A stretch of 64,000 bases of DNA from contig OY726576.1 in NCBI GenBank assembly GCA_963383645.1, positions 10,344,102 through 10,408,101 of the forward strand. The letters are read 5' to 3'. Under the pieces are notes generated by a model. The model saw only the letters and a list, made by a program, of their open reading frames with translations. It was not told the origin of the DNA and ran no database searches. Source of the stretch: Muscardinus avellanarius. Its lineage: Eukaryota > Chordata > Mammalia > Rodentia > Gliridae. Made by a program: the position numbers and the translations under genes. Below, in pieces: positions 11,703-22,559 of this stretch (positions are counted from its first letter, which is position 1; each line of letters opens with the position of its first letter).

Positions 11703-11915
11703 GTTTTTTTGTGTGTGTGGGTCTGGGGATGAAACCCAGGGGCATTCGACCTCTGAGCTACATCCCCTGCCCTATTTTTTATTCTTTATTTTGAAACAGG
11801 GTCTCACTAAGTTGCAGAGGGCCTCACTAAGTAGCTGAGGCTGTCCGCAAACTGCAATCCTCCTGTCTCAGCCTCCTGAATGCTGGGATTACAAGCATGC
11901 ACCACCATGCCTGGC
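11703..11915 (-). mobile_element. B1-dID-like SINE, longer B1 subfamily
   Basis: ID part gtctggggatgaaacccagg. The B1 part carries the extra tgcagagggcctcactaag. A target duplication tggaagcaata lies at 11691 and 11916, with one mismatch nearby. Confidence 0.94.
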
Positions 11916-11926
11916 TGGAAGCAATA

Positions 11927-13980
11927 AGTTTTAATAGCAATATAAATCATGACTTAATTGTAAGTAATAAAAAAGTTTTTATGCAAATCACTGGCATAAT
12001 TTTTCTAATCAGTTGAAATAGCATGAGTAGGCTTCAGCGATTATTACTGAAATAATTATTGGCTTCAAGTGGTTCAATCCTGTTTTCCTAGAATGCTGAA
12101 AAAACAATAGTAGCAAGAGAGGTAGGTATAGTGGCTCTTCCAGATTAAACAAGAGTGAGAGGAGTTCACTACAGAGGAGGGGAAAACTAATCCATGTCAT
12201 GTTACCCTCAAATCCCAAACCAGTGTGTGGGAGTTGCAGTTCTGCAAAGGCGCTCTTCCCTAAGGCTTATGAACACTGACCTCACGGACGTGCTCTGAGG
12301 ACCCTTTCTTCCTTGTCAGTCATCTTGATTTTGTTACCAGGAGCTGAGCATCCTTTAGTGATAGAGAGCAAACCCCAGATATCTAGAACCCACTAAGGAG
12401 TCTTCAGAAGCAATGGAAATAATAAAATCATCTGATTTTCTATTTTTACTGACATAGTAAAATGGGCCTTACACAAAGAACACACACTTGTCTATGCGAT
12501 ATGCTTTAATAATCTCTGATCTCATCAAGGAGAAGGCAGGAGGAAGGCAGTTTACAAGTGACTTCAGGGGAATGCAAACAGGTATATCAATGATGCTGTG
12601 ATTAGCATTCAAATACAAAAGCATGAAATCTCTTTTAGAGAAAGCAATTTATTGTCCAGAGAACAAAAGAAGAGAGTGAAGAGAAAAGTAGAGGTAACCA
12701 ACTGGAACACACCTGTGAGGGATAGGCATATGGTCCAGTTGGCCCACAGTAATTATGATAATTAACAATGTCCTGTTCACCCTCAGAGTTTCCTGATTTA
12801 GGTTATAAGTTGCACAGACTGTGTTGATAAAATAATCGGAACTATTCTTATGATATTCCTCAACTGATCTGAAGTCTTCTTGTACTGTCAAAAAAATTTT
12901 ACTGTGGACTAGAACAAATGAGAACTTTATGGGAAAAAAAATCAATATTACTAGAGAAGCCAGAGGAATGAAGGAAAGTCTAGTACACAGGCAGCAGCCT
13001 TTAACATGTAAATAATCCTTGAAAAACAAAGAAAAATAAGCAGAAACAAAAAATTTAGCCTGTTCATTTCCAAGATTGAAACATGGAATCACTTGTCTAC
13101 AAAACCATACAGGCCACCGTTGAATCAGATTACTTTCTTTCCCAACAAATAAGAGTAATTAGTGTCTAACTGGAATCTTTTTTGATATCAAGATCTAGTG
13201 TGATTTTTTAATAAAAGTTTCTTAGAGAACAACAAGTAATTCTGCTTCCTGCTTCTTCCAGGTCAGAATGTTCAGTATCGGGCAAGGAAAGGAGGGAGAG
13301 AAAATGTTTGCTTGCCTACGCTAACTCAGCTGCTCTCCTAAATGTCTCTGGGCATGTGCGACAATCCATCATTTCTGTCTGCTGGTTAGTTTTTCCTGCG
13401 GAAGGTCATTGCCTTTAACTCCCTCCAATGGCTCTTTGTCAGGCCTTGTTCTGGAAAGGCTGGACGCCAGAGAGAAGACAGTTGAGTACTTGCCCCCGGC
13501 TTCCATTCCAGCCTTGGCAAGGCGAATTCCAGGATGGAGACTGAGAGAGGACTCCAGCCATGAGTGTCTGTTCCAACCCAGTTCCTTGCCAGGCTGGGAT
13601 CTGGTCCTTATTTGAACACCTGAGACCCTGAGCTCCATCTCTATGGTTTTGTCATCTAGACAGTTATTTCCACTGTCAGGTGTGGATAAAATGGCTGAAC
13701 CTTGAAAAATACAAAACAGTGATTATGAGAGATATTGAACTGCAATGGTGGCTTTAAATTCATAAATATAGAACATTTCCAAGAAGACTTTTCCCAGTAG
13801 GGCACTTATAGTAATATTTCTTATAAATAATCCTCAAGTTCTAGGTCAATACAATTAGCTGACATTCTAGCAACATTTCTCCAAAGATTAAATATTTGAA
13901 TAAAATGTAGTCATGAGCAAAGTCAAAAGAATATTATAATTGGACACATTCATCCTGTTTCTATAAAAACATCTTTGGTC
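11927..13980. other. repeat-poor unique DNA, no gene recognised
   Basis: About 2 kb without SINEs, which is long for this window. A 147-codon open frame on the minus strand (12649-13092) has no domain, no coding-like composition and no flanking splice structure. I treat it as chance. Other frames at 13369-13638 oppose each other. Confidence 0.45.
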
Positions 13981-14080
13981 TATTTATTTTTACTTTTACT
14001 GATGTATTGTAATTATGCCTTTTATAGTGATACAAACATACATGTTTTATTTATGTTTATTCATTACTGCGGATTGATTG
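13981..14080 (-). mobile_element. diverged fragment of the same L1-like 3' family
   Basis: The plus strand reads acttttactgatgtattgta followed by attatgcc and gatacaaacatacatg, the degraded equivalent of 10905-10960. Confidence 0.35.
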
Positions 14081-14230
14081 ATAAATTAGCTATGGGCTAT
14101 TAATTACCACAAAGACTGACTCACAACTAATTTTCTGCTTAGTTTTATTTTCATGAGACCTTGAAAGCTAGAATGTTACAGATTCTAAGCGTCAATTTGT
14201 GAGACCTCTGAATTTCAGAAAGACCAACTC

Positions 14231-14450
14231 TGCTGGGTGTGGCAGCACATGCTTGTAATCCCAGCATTTGGGGGGCTGAGATAGGAGGATCGTGGGTTTG
14301 CAGACAGCCTCAGCTACTTAGTGAAACCCTTTGCAACTCAGTGAGACCCTGTTTCAAAATAAAGAATAAAAATTAGGGCTGGGGATATAGCTTGGGGTTG
14401 AATGCCCCTGAGTTTCATCCCCAGTACAAAAAAAGAAAAATGAAAATAAG
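14231..14450 (+). mobile_element. B1-dID-like SINE
   Basis: Full B1 part (tgctgggtgtggcagcacat), linker aaaataaagaataaaaatta, ID part ending catccccagtac and an A-rich tail. A target duplication gaccaactc lies at 14222-14230 and 14451-14459. Confidence 0.94.
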
Positions 14451-14699
14451 GACCAACTCCATCCCAGGCCCTGTGGCAGGCACAGTTCCCTCCTTCCCTC
14501 TGTCTGTCTGTCCATCCATCTATCTCAACACTGAGGACTTATTTGAAGTTACGTTACTCAAAAATGTTTCCCAACAAATCTTGCTAACACCTGTCCAGAT
14601 AACTAAAGCAGTAGAAAGAGATCAAAGATTTAGTTCCTTTTCTCTGTTCTTCACACGATTAATGCCCCAGGTATCTGTCTCGTATTTGGTATAAAAAAA

Positions 14700-15310
14700 G
14701 AAACCCACCACAGTCATATCCGTTGATATATGTTACCAATATTTTGGGCTGCTCACACATTTGCCTGTTACGTCAAGGTATCTGAAAAGTTTAAAGCTTG
14801 GCAAAGCGATGTTTTTCTTTTTCTTCTTCTATAATCCCAGGATAAACATTAGGCAGACAGTATTTCTGCTTTGAGCATTAAAGCGGGAGTGGGGGGGGAA
14901 GCTGAATTTGAAAAGCCTGCTGGTGTACTTTGGGGATTTCACAAAGTGTCGTTTGGCTGAGAGCTCAGTGGAGAAGCTGCCGTTCTGTAGATGGGGTAGG
15001 AGGGAAGCCGTATGGCCTCATTCATAACTTCACAGCTACAGCAAATATCAGCTGATGAATATTTATGTTATCCCTGGCTTAGACCCGAAAGACAAACAAG
15101 ACGGGGAGAGAGTTAGGAAAAGGTCTCTGAACTCTGTGGGATTTTTACCAAGACTTTCCGTGTGGAGCGGTAGCTCTGAATGAAGTCATTCTCCACGGGG
15201 CCTTCGCAGGAAAACAGGGTCTGTTCATTAGCACCGCACTTCGCTTGAACCTTGTATGTTCGTGGGGTCCTGAAAGGGGAACGCTTTTCCTTGAATCAAA
15301 CACACAGGAT
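14700..15310. other. repeat-free block, conserved non-coding candidate
   Basis: About 600 bases with no repeat and no long open frame. Balanced composition and motif-dense text (for example cagctgatgaatatttatg near 15050) are typical of conserved enhancers. This is an impression only. Multi-species alignment is needed. Confidence 0.3.
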
Positions 15311-15464
15311 ATACAGCTACTTTATTATTATTATTTTTTGGGGGTAAATTATTGCAAATTGCTCTTCATCATATAGAATTTTAATGGTTCAAGGAAAAAG
15401 CAAGTCAGTGAAAGAGATCTTTTAAAATTGTTATATTTTAAAAGGGGCAATTCTGAAATTCTGG

Positions 15465-15466
<2 letters not shown>

Positions 15467-15507
<41 letters not shown>
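15467..15507. repeat. (AT)n microsatellite
   Basis: About 20 AT units replacing the tail and the end of the ID part of the adjoining minus-strand SINE. Confidence 0.97.
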
Positions 15508-15508
<1 letters not shown>

Positions 15509-15509
<1 letters not shown>

Positions 15510-15642
15510 CCCTTTTACCTCCGGGCTACACTCCCAGACCTATTTTATATTTTATTTTTGGAAACAGGGTCTCTTAAGCCAGCTGCTTCGAACCTCCGCC
15601 TCCCAAGCGCGGGGATTACAAGCGTGCACCACCACGCCCGGC
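15509..15642 (-). mobile_element. B1-dID-like SINE, truncated and deleted
   Basis: Begins within the ID part (gcccttttacctccgggcta), linker tattttatattttattt. The B1 part lacks a block between ttcgaacct and ccgcctccc, and ends gcaccaccacgcccggc. Confidence 0.92.
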
Positions 15643-16060
15643 ATAGGTTAATATTTTATTGAAGTTCAGAACTATATCTTTAAGTATATGTAATAGTTGG
15701 ATAACTGTACTATTGTCACAGTAAATCAGATTTTCTTAAAATGTACTGGGGGCTTTATTCTTATTTCAGGAAAAATACCCCTTGGTTCCCTACTCTTGCA
15801 AAAACAGAGCTGTTGGCCACTCAAGTCTGTTTTTCACAATTCCCTGGGTGTCCTCTTGCCCCGGCTGGGAGCAGTAGTGGCACCTTGGCACTTTTCTGTC
15901 ATCTCTATGATCTTGATCTCCTCCAGGTTGACCTAAGCTATGATAAGAAATGGAAACTCACCAAAAAGAGGCATTTTCCCCATCGTTCTACTATCATTTT
16001 TGGCTCAGGAGAGGAACCAAAAGTCTTATTATACCAAAGTTTGAAAATTATAGCTCAAAA
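15643..16060. other. no gene recognised
   Basis: Unique DNA with three mutually overlapping plus-strand frames that continue into the next SINE. No domain is visible and no gene is called. Confidence 0.5.
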
Positions 16061-16070
16061 GTTTGGCTAT

Positions 16071-16267
16071 GCCGGGCGTGGTGGCGCACGCTTGTAATCC
16101 CCGTGCTTGGGAGGCCGAGGCAGGAGGATCGCACAGGTTCGAAGCCAGCCTCAGCCGGCTTAAGAGGCCCTGTTTCCAAATAAAATATAAAATAGGTCTA
16201 GGAGTGTAGCCCGGAGGTAGAAGGCCCCTGGGTTCCATCCCCAGTACCACAAAAAAGAAAAAAAAAA
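16071..16267 (+). mobile_element. B1-dID-like SINE, young
   Basis: Near-consensus copy: gccgggcgtggtggcgcacg, both polymerase III boxes recognisable in B1 (ggttcgaagcc), ID part ending ccatccccagtacc. Target duplication gtttggct / gttcggct around it. Confidence 0.94.
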
Positions 16268-16416
16268 GTTCGGCTGCACTGAAGTTTGTGACGGCCTTGT
16301 AGATTTTACCACTGTTTTCCAACAATCCCATAGAGGCAGGTCTCTTCAGTATAGATCTCCAGAAGAGTTCCCCTTCTACTCTCCCTTCCTTCTTTTTTTT
16401 TTCTTTTTTCTTTTTT

Positions 16417-16604
16417 GTGGTATTGAGGATTGAACCCAGGGGCATTCAATTTTTGAACTACACCCGAGCCCTATTTCATTTTTTAAAATTTTTGAAACAG
16501 GGTCTCACTAGATTGAGGCTTGCTGAGGCTGTTCTTGAACCTGTGATCTTCCTGACTCAGACTCCCAAGTACTGGAATTACAAGTTTCTGCCACCATGCC
16601 CAGC
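16417..16604 (-). mobile_element. B1-dID-like SINE
   Basis: ID part gtggtattgaggattgaacc, linker, B1 part to gccaccatgcccagct. Followed on its 5' side by the long pyrimidine tract. Confidence 0.9.
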
Positions 16605-16790
16605 TTCTTTTCTTTCTTTCTTTCCTTCCTTCCTTCCTTCCTTTTTTCTTTCTTTCCTTTCCTTCTTTCCTTTCTTTTTTATTTCCTTTTTTCTTTTCCT
16701 TTCATTCTTTTTTCTTTTTCTTTCTCTTTCTTTCTTCTCTTTATCTCTTTCTTCCTCTTCTTAATCTCTTTCTTTCTTCCTTCTTTTTTT
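16605..16790. repeat. pyrimidine-rich (TTTC/TTCC)n tract
   Basis: About 185 bases of almost pure pyrimidine with TTTC, TTCC and longer T runs. It produces spurious Phe/Leu/Ser-rich open frames. Confidence 0.95.
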
Positions 16791-16794
16791 GCAT

Positions 16795-17795
16795 TAAGAG
16801 TGGATTGCATATAATCGATGAAGGAAGGACTTCCAGGAAACACAGGGAATGAGAGGCAGAGAACCAGAGTTATGAAGGATGATAAACATGAGAATCCATC
16901 CTTCCCTGATCCCTCCAGGGGCTCCAGGCATAGTCTGACTCAAGAGTTTGTCCCAACTTAAAGAGAGGGAGCTAGACTTTGATACTCCTGCACAGGCCCG
17001 TATGGACTAACGGCTGTCTGTTAATGGTGCTAGAGCTGCACTGGGTGATCAGATGTCCTGATCTACAGTCCTGCATTTAGAACCAGAAATCTCATACCTT
17101 GGAAAATTCTTCAGTCTGGGGCAAACCGAGCTGGTTGGCCACCCACGAAGGCCGTAAATCTCCAGGCACTTCTGGCCCTCTGGGCAGCAGAATGGTTTCA
17201 ATAACTCAAGGTCATCCTTCAGGACGAAGTCACAGGTGCAGACTATGTAATTCAGAGCCACGGGGCTCTAATAGAAGGAATCGGAGAAGCTCTGAGCAGA
17301 GCGCGGCCATGTTCCTTCATTAGGCCCTCCTCATAACCAGTTGTCTAGGAAACAGCATGGCGTGGGTGAGAGGGTTGTGGGTGTAGGATTGAGGACCCGA
17401 CTGCAGAGTTCCCAGAGAGGTTTGCATCACACCCTCCCTCTCAAGTTCCGAGTCATGGTGGGGCTCAAGGTAAAGACGTGCAGGTGCAGGACTGGTGGAG
17501 ACTCCAGAGTGGATTAGTGGAGAGCGCTGGGTGTGCAAGTGAGGTTGAACAGCAGCCTAGAAGTGCCAAGGTAGCCGCGTGAGCTTGAGCCACATCCACG
17601 GCTCACACACGCATGGCCATGAGCAGCTGCTCTTCCTCAGTGAGCTTCCGTGGACTGCGGCTTCCTGCCAAGCTTTGTTGTCTAATGTTGACGGCAGTCA
17701 CACACGTGCCCTGATTTCTCAGGGTGAACCTTCCCTGGCACTGCCAGAGACTGTCTGAGTCCTGCATTGCTTTTGATTTTAACTTCCTTTTTTGT
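16795..17795. other. mostly unique DNA, no gene recognised
   Basis: Includes a possible small DNA transposon (17042-17145). Four short open frames on alternating strands are not coding-like. Confidence 0.45.
17042..17145. mobile_element. possible short DNA-transposon remnant
   Basis: The segment starts tgggtgatcagatgtcc and ends ggttggccaccca, so its ends are imperfect inverted repeats (TGGGTGnnCA). The interior tacagtcctgcatttagaac matches my memory of an old mammalian MER-type repeat. No target duplication could be established. Confidence 0.35.
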
Positions 17796-18010
17796 GGTAC
17801 TGGTGATAAAAAAAAAAAATAACCCAGGGGCATTCTATCTCTGAGCTACACTGTCCCCCCACCCCAGCCTTTTTTAATGTTCATTTGGAAACATGGTCTT
17901 GCTAGATTACTGAGATTCTCACTGGGTTTCTGAGTCTGTTTTTAAACCTGAGTTCCTCCTGGCTGAGGAGTCCAAGTATTGGCTTGCAGGCACACACAAT
18001 CATGTCCAGA
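17796..18010 (-). mobile_element. B1-dID-like SINE, old
   Basis: ID part ggtactggtgataa with an A insertion, then aacccaggggcattctatct. Heavily diverged B1 part to caatcatgtccag. Directly adjoined by a younger copy. Confidence 0.85.
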
Positions 18011-18024
18011 TGATTTTACCTTCT

Positions 18025-18248
18025 TTTTTTTTTGGGGGGGGGCAGGTCTGGGGATGGAACCCAGGGGCATTCAACCTCCGAGCTCCACCCCCTGCCCTAT
18101 TTTTTTTTTTAATTCTTTATTTTGAAACCGGGTCTCACTGAGTTGCAGAGGGCCTCACTAAGTAGCTGAGGCTGTCTGTGAACCGCGATCCTCCAGGTCT
18201 CAGCCTCCTGAATGCTGGGATTACGGGTGGGCGCCACCACGCCCGGCC
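18025..18248 (-). mobile_element. B1-dID-like SINE, longer B1 subfamily
   Basis: ID part gtctggggatggaacccagg, linker, B1 to gccaccacgcccggcc. A perfect 14-bp target duplication tgattttaccttct lies at 18011-18024 and 18249-18262. It inserted immediately beside the older copy. Confidence 0.95.
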
Positions 18249-18285
18249 TGATTTTACCTTCTAAGAGCTAATAATAACTAGCCGA

Positions 18286-18497
18286 GCTGGGGTTGGTGGC
18301 TCACGCTGGTAATCTCAGCATTTGAGAGGCTGAGACAGAAGGATTTGCAGTTCGGGGACAGTCTCAGCTACTTAGTGAGGCCCTTTGCAACTCAGTGAAA
18401 CCCTCTATCAAACTTAAGAATAAATAGGGCTGGGGGTATAGCTCAGAGGTAGGATGTCCCTGGGTTCCATCTTCAGTACTTCAGTACTTAAAAAAAA
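18286..18497 (+). mobile_element. B1-dID-like SINE
   Basis: B1 part gctggggttggtggctcacg, ID part gctgggggtatagctcagag, terminal cttcagtact duplicated, A tail. Target duplication aactagccga / aactatccga. Confidence 0.92.
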
Positions 18498-18507
18498 AAC
18501 TATCCGA

Positions 18508-18893
18508 ATCATCTGAAAAATTCACCCCTTTCTTGTCTTCTTTTTTTTTTTTATTGGTTATAGCAGTCAGACTTTTTTTTTTGGTATGTTCCTTTTTTGG
18601 CTTATAAAATTATAGGAGAGTGAGTGAGATAGTGGCTGGTTTTCTACCTTGGGCAGGTGCACTGGTAGAAAATGCATTATACTTGGCATCTCAACAGTGA
18701 CAACCGACCCCTGGCAATGGGCAGAGACACCCCATGGATGGTGTTACTCTTGTATCAGTCAGGGGCAGAGCAGATGACAGGCCTTTGTTCATCCCAGCTT
18801 GGTGCCTTGGTTGGCGGCCAGAGTTGTTTCATGGCTAGGGCACATAAAAAAAAGTGACAACTGCCTGGTGTTTCCTTGACCACTGTGCTCAGC
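18508..18893. other. no gene or repeat recognised
   Basis: Unique DNA with T-rich runs. Nothing else seen. Confidence 0.5.
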
Positions 18894-18943
<50 letters not shown>

Positions 18944-18944
18944 T
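18894..18944. repeat. (ATT)n microsatellite
   Basis: About 15 ATT units with one interruption, near the tail side of the next SINE. Confidence 0.95.
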
Positions 18945-18974
18945 AGTTGTTGTGGTTGTAGGATTATTATATTT

Positions 18975-19142
18975 TATTGTAGAGACTGAACCCAGAGGGT
19001 GTTCTACCTCTGAGCTTGCCCCCAGCCATCCTTTTTTTGTTATTGTCTCCTTATGCTGCTGAGGCTGTGCTCAAACCTGCAATCCTCCTGCTTCAGTCTC
19101 CCAAGTACTGGGATTACAGGTGTGCACCATCAGGCCCCGTCT
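18975..19142 (-). mobile_element. B1-dID-like SINE
   Basis: ID part agagactgaacccagagggt, short linker, B1 part to gcaccatcaggccccgtc. Confidence 0.88.
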
Positions 19143-19566
19143 GTGCCCAGGTTTTAAGACAGTCAGGGAGCAGGCTCGCATAGTGGATGCATTACAGGAT
19201 GTTCTTTCTGCCTGAATCAATATATTATCCACACACAGCTCATTGTGTGTTTCTGCTCAGGAAAAATAAGAACCCAAAATGAGAGTTGATAATTAAATTG
19301 CTCTAAAGGCATAGGGCAGAATATCATAAAGACAAGAAAAAAAAGGATAGATTTTCTTTTCATGGTTGCTTAGTTCATTGAAACACATTCAAGATTCTGC
19401 TGTATTGGTCACTGTCAAACTCTGATGTTTGATTGTGGTTCAGTTGTAGCCACGTTGCTGTTGGGTTTTGACTGTAAACTTTCATGACATTCCTTCAGAC
19501 AATGGTACCTCAGTGTACTGTTTCAGTCAGTACCATGCTTTAGAGTGCTAAAATAAGAAGGAAGGG
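19143..19566. other. no gene or repeat recognised
   Basis: Unique DNA. Nothing stands out. Confidence 0.5.
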
Positions 19567-19567
19567 A

Positions 19568-19727
19568 GCTAGGTGTGGTGGAACACACCCGCAATCCCAG
19601 TACTTGGGAGACTGAGATGGGGGGATTGCATGTTTGAGGCCAGCCTCCACAAAGTAACGAGATCCTTAAAAACTTGGTGAAGGCCTGTAGTTCAGCGGTA
19701 GAATGCTCTTGGGTTCAATTTCCAGTA
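19568..19727 (+). mobile_element. B1-dID-like SINE
   Basis: B1 gagctaggtgtggtggaaca, shortened linker, ID part ending caatttccagtaa. The tail has become CA repeats (19727-19750) and then AT-rich simple sequence to about 19845. Confidence 0.9.
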
Positions 19728-19845
19728 ACACACACACACACACATATACACATAGACACCACTAACACACTAAAATAAAATGCAATTAAATGAAAATAAA
19801 TAAATAATAAATAAAATTAAAATTAGAAAGAAAGAAAAAAAAAAA
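19728..19845. repeat. CA and A-rich simple repeats
   Basis: (CA)n with interruptions, then AAAT/AAAG-rich low-complexity DNA between two plus-strand SINEs. Confidence 0.85.
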
Positions 19846-20055
19846 GCCAGGTGTGGTGGTGCATACTTGTAATCCCAGTACTTGAGAGGCTGAGACAGGA
19901 GGAACACACAGGTTCGAAGCCAGCCTCAGCTACTTAGTGAGGCTCTCAGCAACTTAGTGAGACCCTGTTTCCAAATAAAATATAAAATAGGTCAGGAGGT
20001 AGAAAAATATCCCGGAGGTAGAAAAAGCCCCTGGGTTCCACCTCCAGTACCACAA
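19846..20055 (+). mobile_element. B1-dID-like SINE
   Basis: B1 gccaggtgtggtggtgcata, linker aaataaaatataaaatag. The ID part holds a small duplication (ggaggtagaaaaa twice) and ends cacctccagtaccac. Confidence 0.93.
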
Positions 20056-20107
20056 AAAGAAAGAAAGAAAGAAAGAAAAGAAGGAAAGAAAGAAAGAAAG
20101 AAAGAAA
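20056..20107. repeat. (GAAA)n microsatellite
   Basis: About 12 GAAA units forming the tail of the preceding SINE. Purine-only strand. Confidence 0.95.
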
Positions 20108-20489
20108 TGACAAAAACAATGTCAGTGAAAAATAAAGATGCCATTTTGAATAATTTATTTAGAGTATTTTGGAAGCACAAAGACCGATGGTTGAAATAGG
20201 ATGAATTCACAGAAACCAAGAACTATAGACTAAGGTCTCAGCTATTGCAACTACAGAGAAGTGAATTTATGACATGCTAAAGAAATAATATTTATTGAAA
20301 CTCTATCTGAAAAAAATGGCACAAATCACAAATACGGCTAGATTTGTGACATTTTAGACTCTGTTTTATTATAGCTTTTGAGGTTTGAGGGAGCGCTTGT
20401 CTAAGCATTTAAGCTACTGGTTAAGTAATTTTACGTACATCTTCAGACTTTTATATGACTGATGGGAGCCATTACCCAAGTGCAGAATA
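20108..20489. other. no gene or repeat recognised
   Basis: AT-rich unique DNA. Nothing seen. Confidence 0.5.
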
Positions 20490-20498
20490 CAGATGAGG

Positions 20499-20499
<1 letters not shown>

Positions 20500-20542
<43 letters not shown>
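20500..20542. repeat. (CA)n microsatellite
   Basis: About 21 uninterrupted CA units at the tail of the following minus-strand SINE, inside its target duplications. Confidence 0.97.
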
Positions 20543-20544
<2 letters not shown>

Positions 20545-20751
20545 ATGTATTAGTATTGGATATGGAACTCAGGGACATTCTACCTCTGAGATACACTCCT
20601 AGCCCTATTTTATTCTTTATTTTGAAACAGGGTCTCACTAAGTTGCAGATGGTCTTATTAAGTTGCTGAGGCTGGCTGTGAATTTAAGATCCTCCTATCT
20701 CAGCCCCCAAAGTACCGGGCTTACAGGTGAGCACCACCACATCTTGCTGTT
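20543..20751 (-). mobile_element. B1-dID-like SINE
   Basis: ID part agtattggatatggaactca, linker, B1 to gcaccaccacatcttgc. Target duplication cagatgaggat at 20490 and about 20752 includes the CA tract, showing the microsatellite grew from the element's own tail. Confidence 0.93.
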
Positions 20752-20761
20752 CAGATGAGGA

Positions 20762-22089
20762 TTTTGAGACACAGTAAATCCTTTTTTTTTTCTTTATGAA
20801 TGGCAAAGTTCTATGCAAAGAAATAGCAAGATTCAGCGTTCAAGATGTTTCTATTGCAGGAAATTCATTAGAAGAAAGAGATACCTATTTCTAAAATGAA
20901 ATCTTTCAGGAATCCATGTGGTTTTATGTCACCTCCAAATGCAGAGTTGCAGAACTAGAAAGAACAATAAAGACAAGCACACTTGGCTCTTTTTACTCAA
21001 CTTACAACATTCTGGGGAAATTCAGTTTTTTATCATAATTCACCCTACAGTAAATAGAGAGACTAGTTCATTTAGGGATAAAATTCTCCGTAGCTATGAT
21101 TAGTCTCCTTGTGTCCCCACTTAGTGGCGATTCGATTACTTCCATTGGAGAGCAACAAATATATCAAACCAAAATTTGAATTTTAAAATGTTATATGGAG
21201 TTTTATGTTTTCTCAGCATGATCTTTATCATTAGTAAAGCCTGGATTCTGGGATTATATGAAGCTAGAGACTGCTAAGCCGTGAAGACTTGGCTCTTACT
21301 ATCTTCTCTCATTACCCACATTCTCCAGTTAACCTGGTTCATGAATAGTTTATAGGCATCAAATCAGTTTATGTTCATGCCCTCATAATACGTCTTCTCC
21401 AAGGGTCATGGCCAACCTGAATGGGGAGTCTGCCATCCTCTCTGTAGTCCCTGAAGCTTCTCGACACATTCTGATTCCGTTACGTCTTCAATTCTAACTC
21501 CACGTGTCTAAGACATCCTCCCAATGGTTCTGAGCTGCTCTGGGTTCTTGGTCTTCCTAGTCTCCACAAGACTTTGTTTTTAGCATAGCACTTTACGTGC
21601 TCGTGCTCGACATACACAAGAGAGATAATTGTTACGTAAATGAACTTTAATAGCTCAAGAAACAGATCAGGCAAATGCAGCAAAATTGTCTTCAGTGTTG
21701 TGAGGTTTTAGTATTTCTCTCCCCCCTTTTCGCTGGTTGATCTTACTCCTAGAATCATCAGTCCAGTACACCTAGTGTTCTGCTTATAGCTGGCAACATT
21801 TGCATTTTTGTATGGGGGAAGAGATGCTCATGGAGTTGTAAGAAGAAGTGTAGGGCTACCACCAAAGCAGATAGGGTATGATTAGGAGCTTGAAAGGAAG
21901 AGACATGTGTATTTGCTTATTCCTATTATGGTTGCTACCAGACAAAACTTATAGAGGCATTTTGTAAGGATGAAATTTTCCATTAAAAAGTCTGTACTCA
22001 AAGATTACACTACATGCCAATCCAATCTATTCTCTATAATGTATTTTGATCATTATAACTATTCAGAGTGTGTTAAACATTTAGCAGTC
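20762..22089. other. repeat-poor unique DNA, no gene recognised
   Basis: About 1.3 kb with only short, uninformative open frames. Nothing stands out. Confidence 0.5.
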
Positions 22090-22105
22090 AAGAGTCCATT
22101 ACTTT

Positions 22106-22265
22106 AATGCTGGGTAGGTTGTAGTTGAAGGCTGAGACAGGAGAATCGCTAGGTTCAAGGCCAGCTTCAGCAACTCAGCAAGACCCTGTTTCAAGATAAA
22201 AAATAAAATAGGGCTGGGGGTATATCTTGGAGATAGTATGCCGTTGGATGCAATCTCCAATAACA

Positions 22266-22306
<41 letters not shown>

Positions 22307-22313
22307 ACTCAAA
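22106..22313 (+). mobile_element. B1-dID-like SINE with CA tail
   Basis: Diverged B1 start (atgctgggtaggttgtagtt), linker, ID part to ctccaataacag, then a CA tract (22265-22311). Target duplication aagagtcca..ta..ttt at 22090 and 22314. Confidence 0.9.
22265..22311. repeat. (CA)n microsatellite
   Basis: About 20 CA units with TCA interruptions near the end. Tail of the preceding SINE. Confidence 0.95.
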
Positions 22314-22559
22314 AAGAGTCCACTATTTTTAATGTGGGTTATTTGAGGCAGGAACCAGTATTAATTTTATCAATAAATAAAATTTCTCTTAAGAACAGAT
22401 TGATTAGTATGAACATTGTATGAGAGTAGAAAATGTTAATTTCATCTTTAAAAATATGCTGTATTTTGGAATATGGGCTAATTACATTTTACCTTCTTTT
22501 TGCAATACTTTACATACTTTATATGGTAAAAATCTACTCAATTGTGTAGTTGTGATAGT

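Noticed and set aside
12649..13092. 147-codon minus-strand frame
   Set aside because: No domain, no coding-like composition, no splice or promoter context. Expected by chance in this much sequence.
16417..16814. Phe/Ser/Leu-rich frames over the TTTC tract
   Set aside because: Low-complexity pyrimidine repeat next to a SINE.
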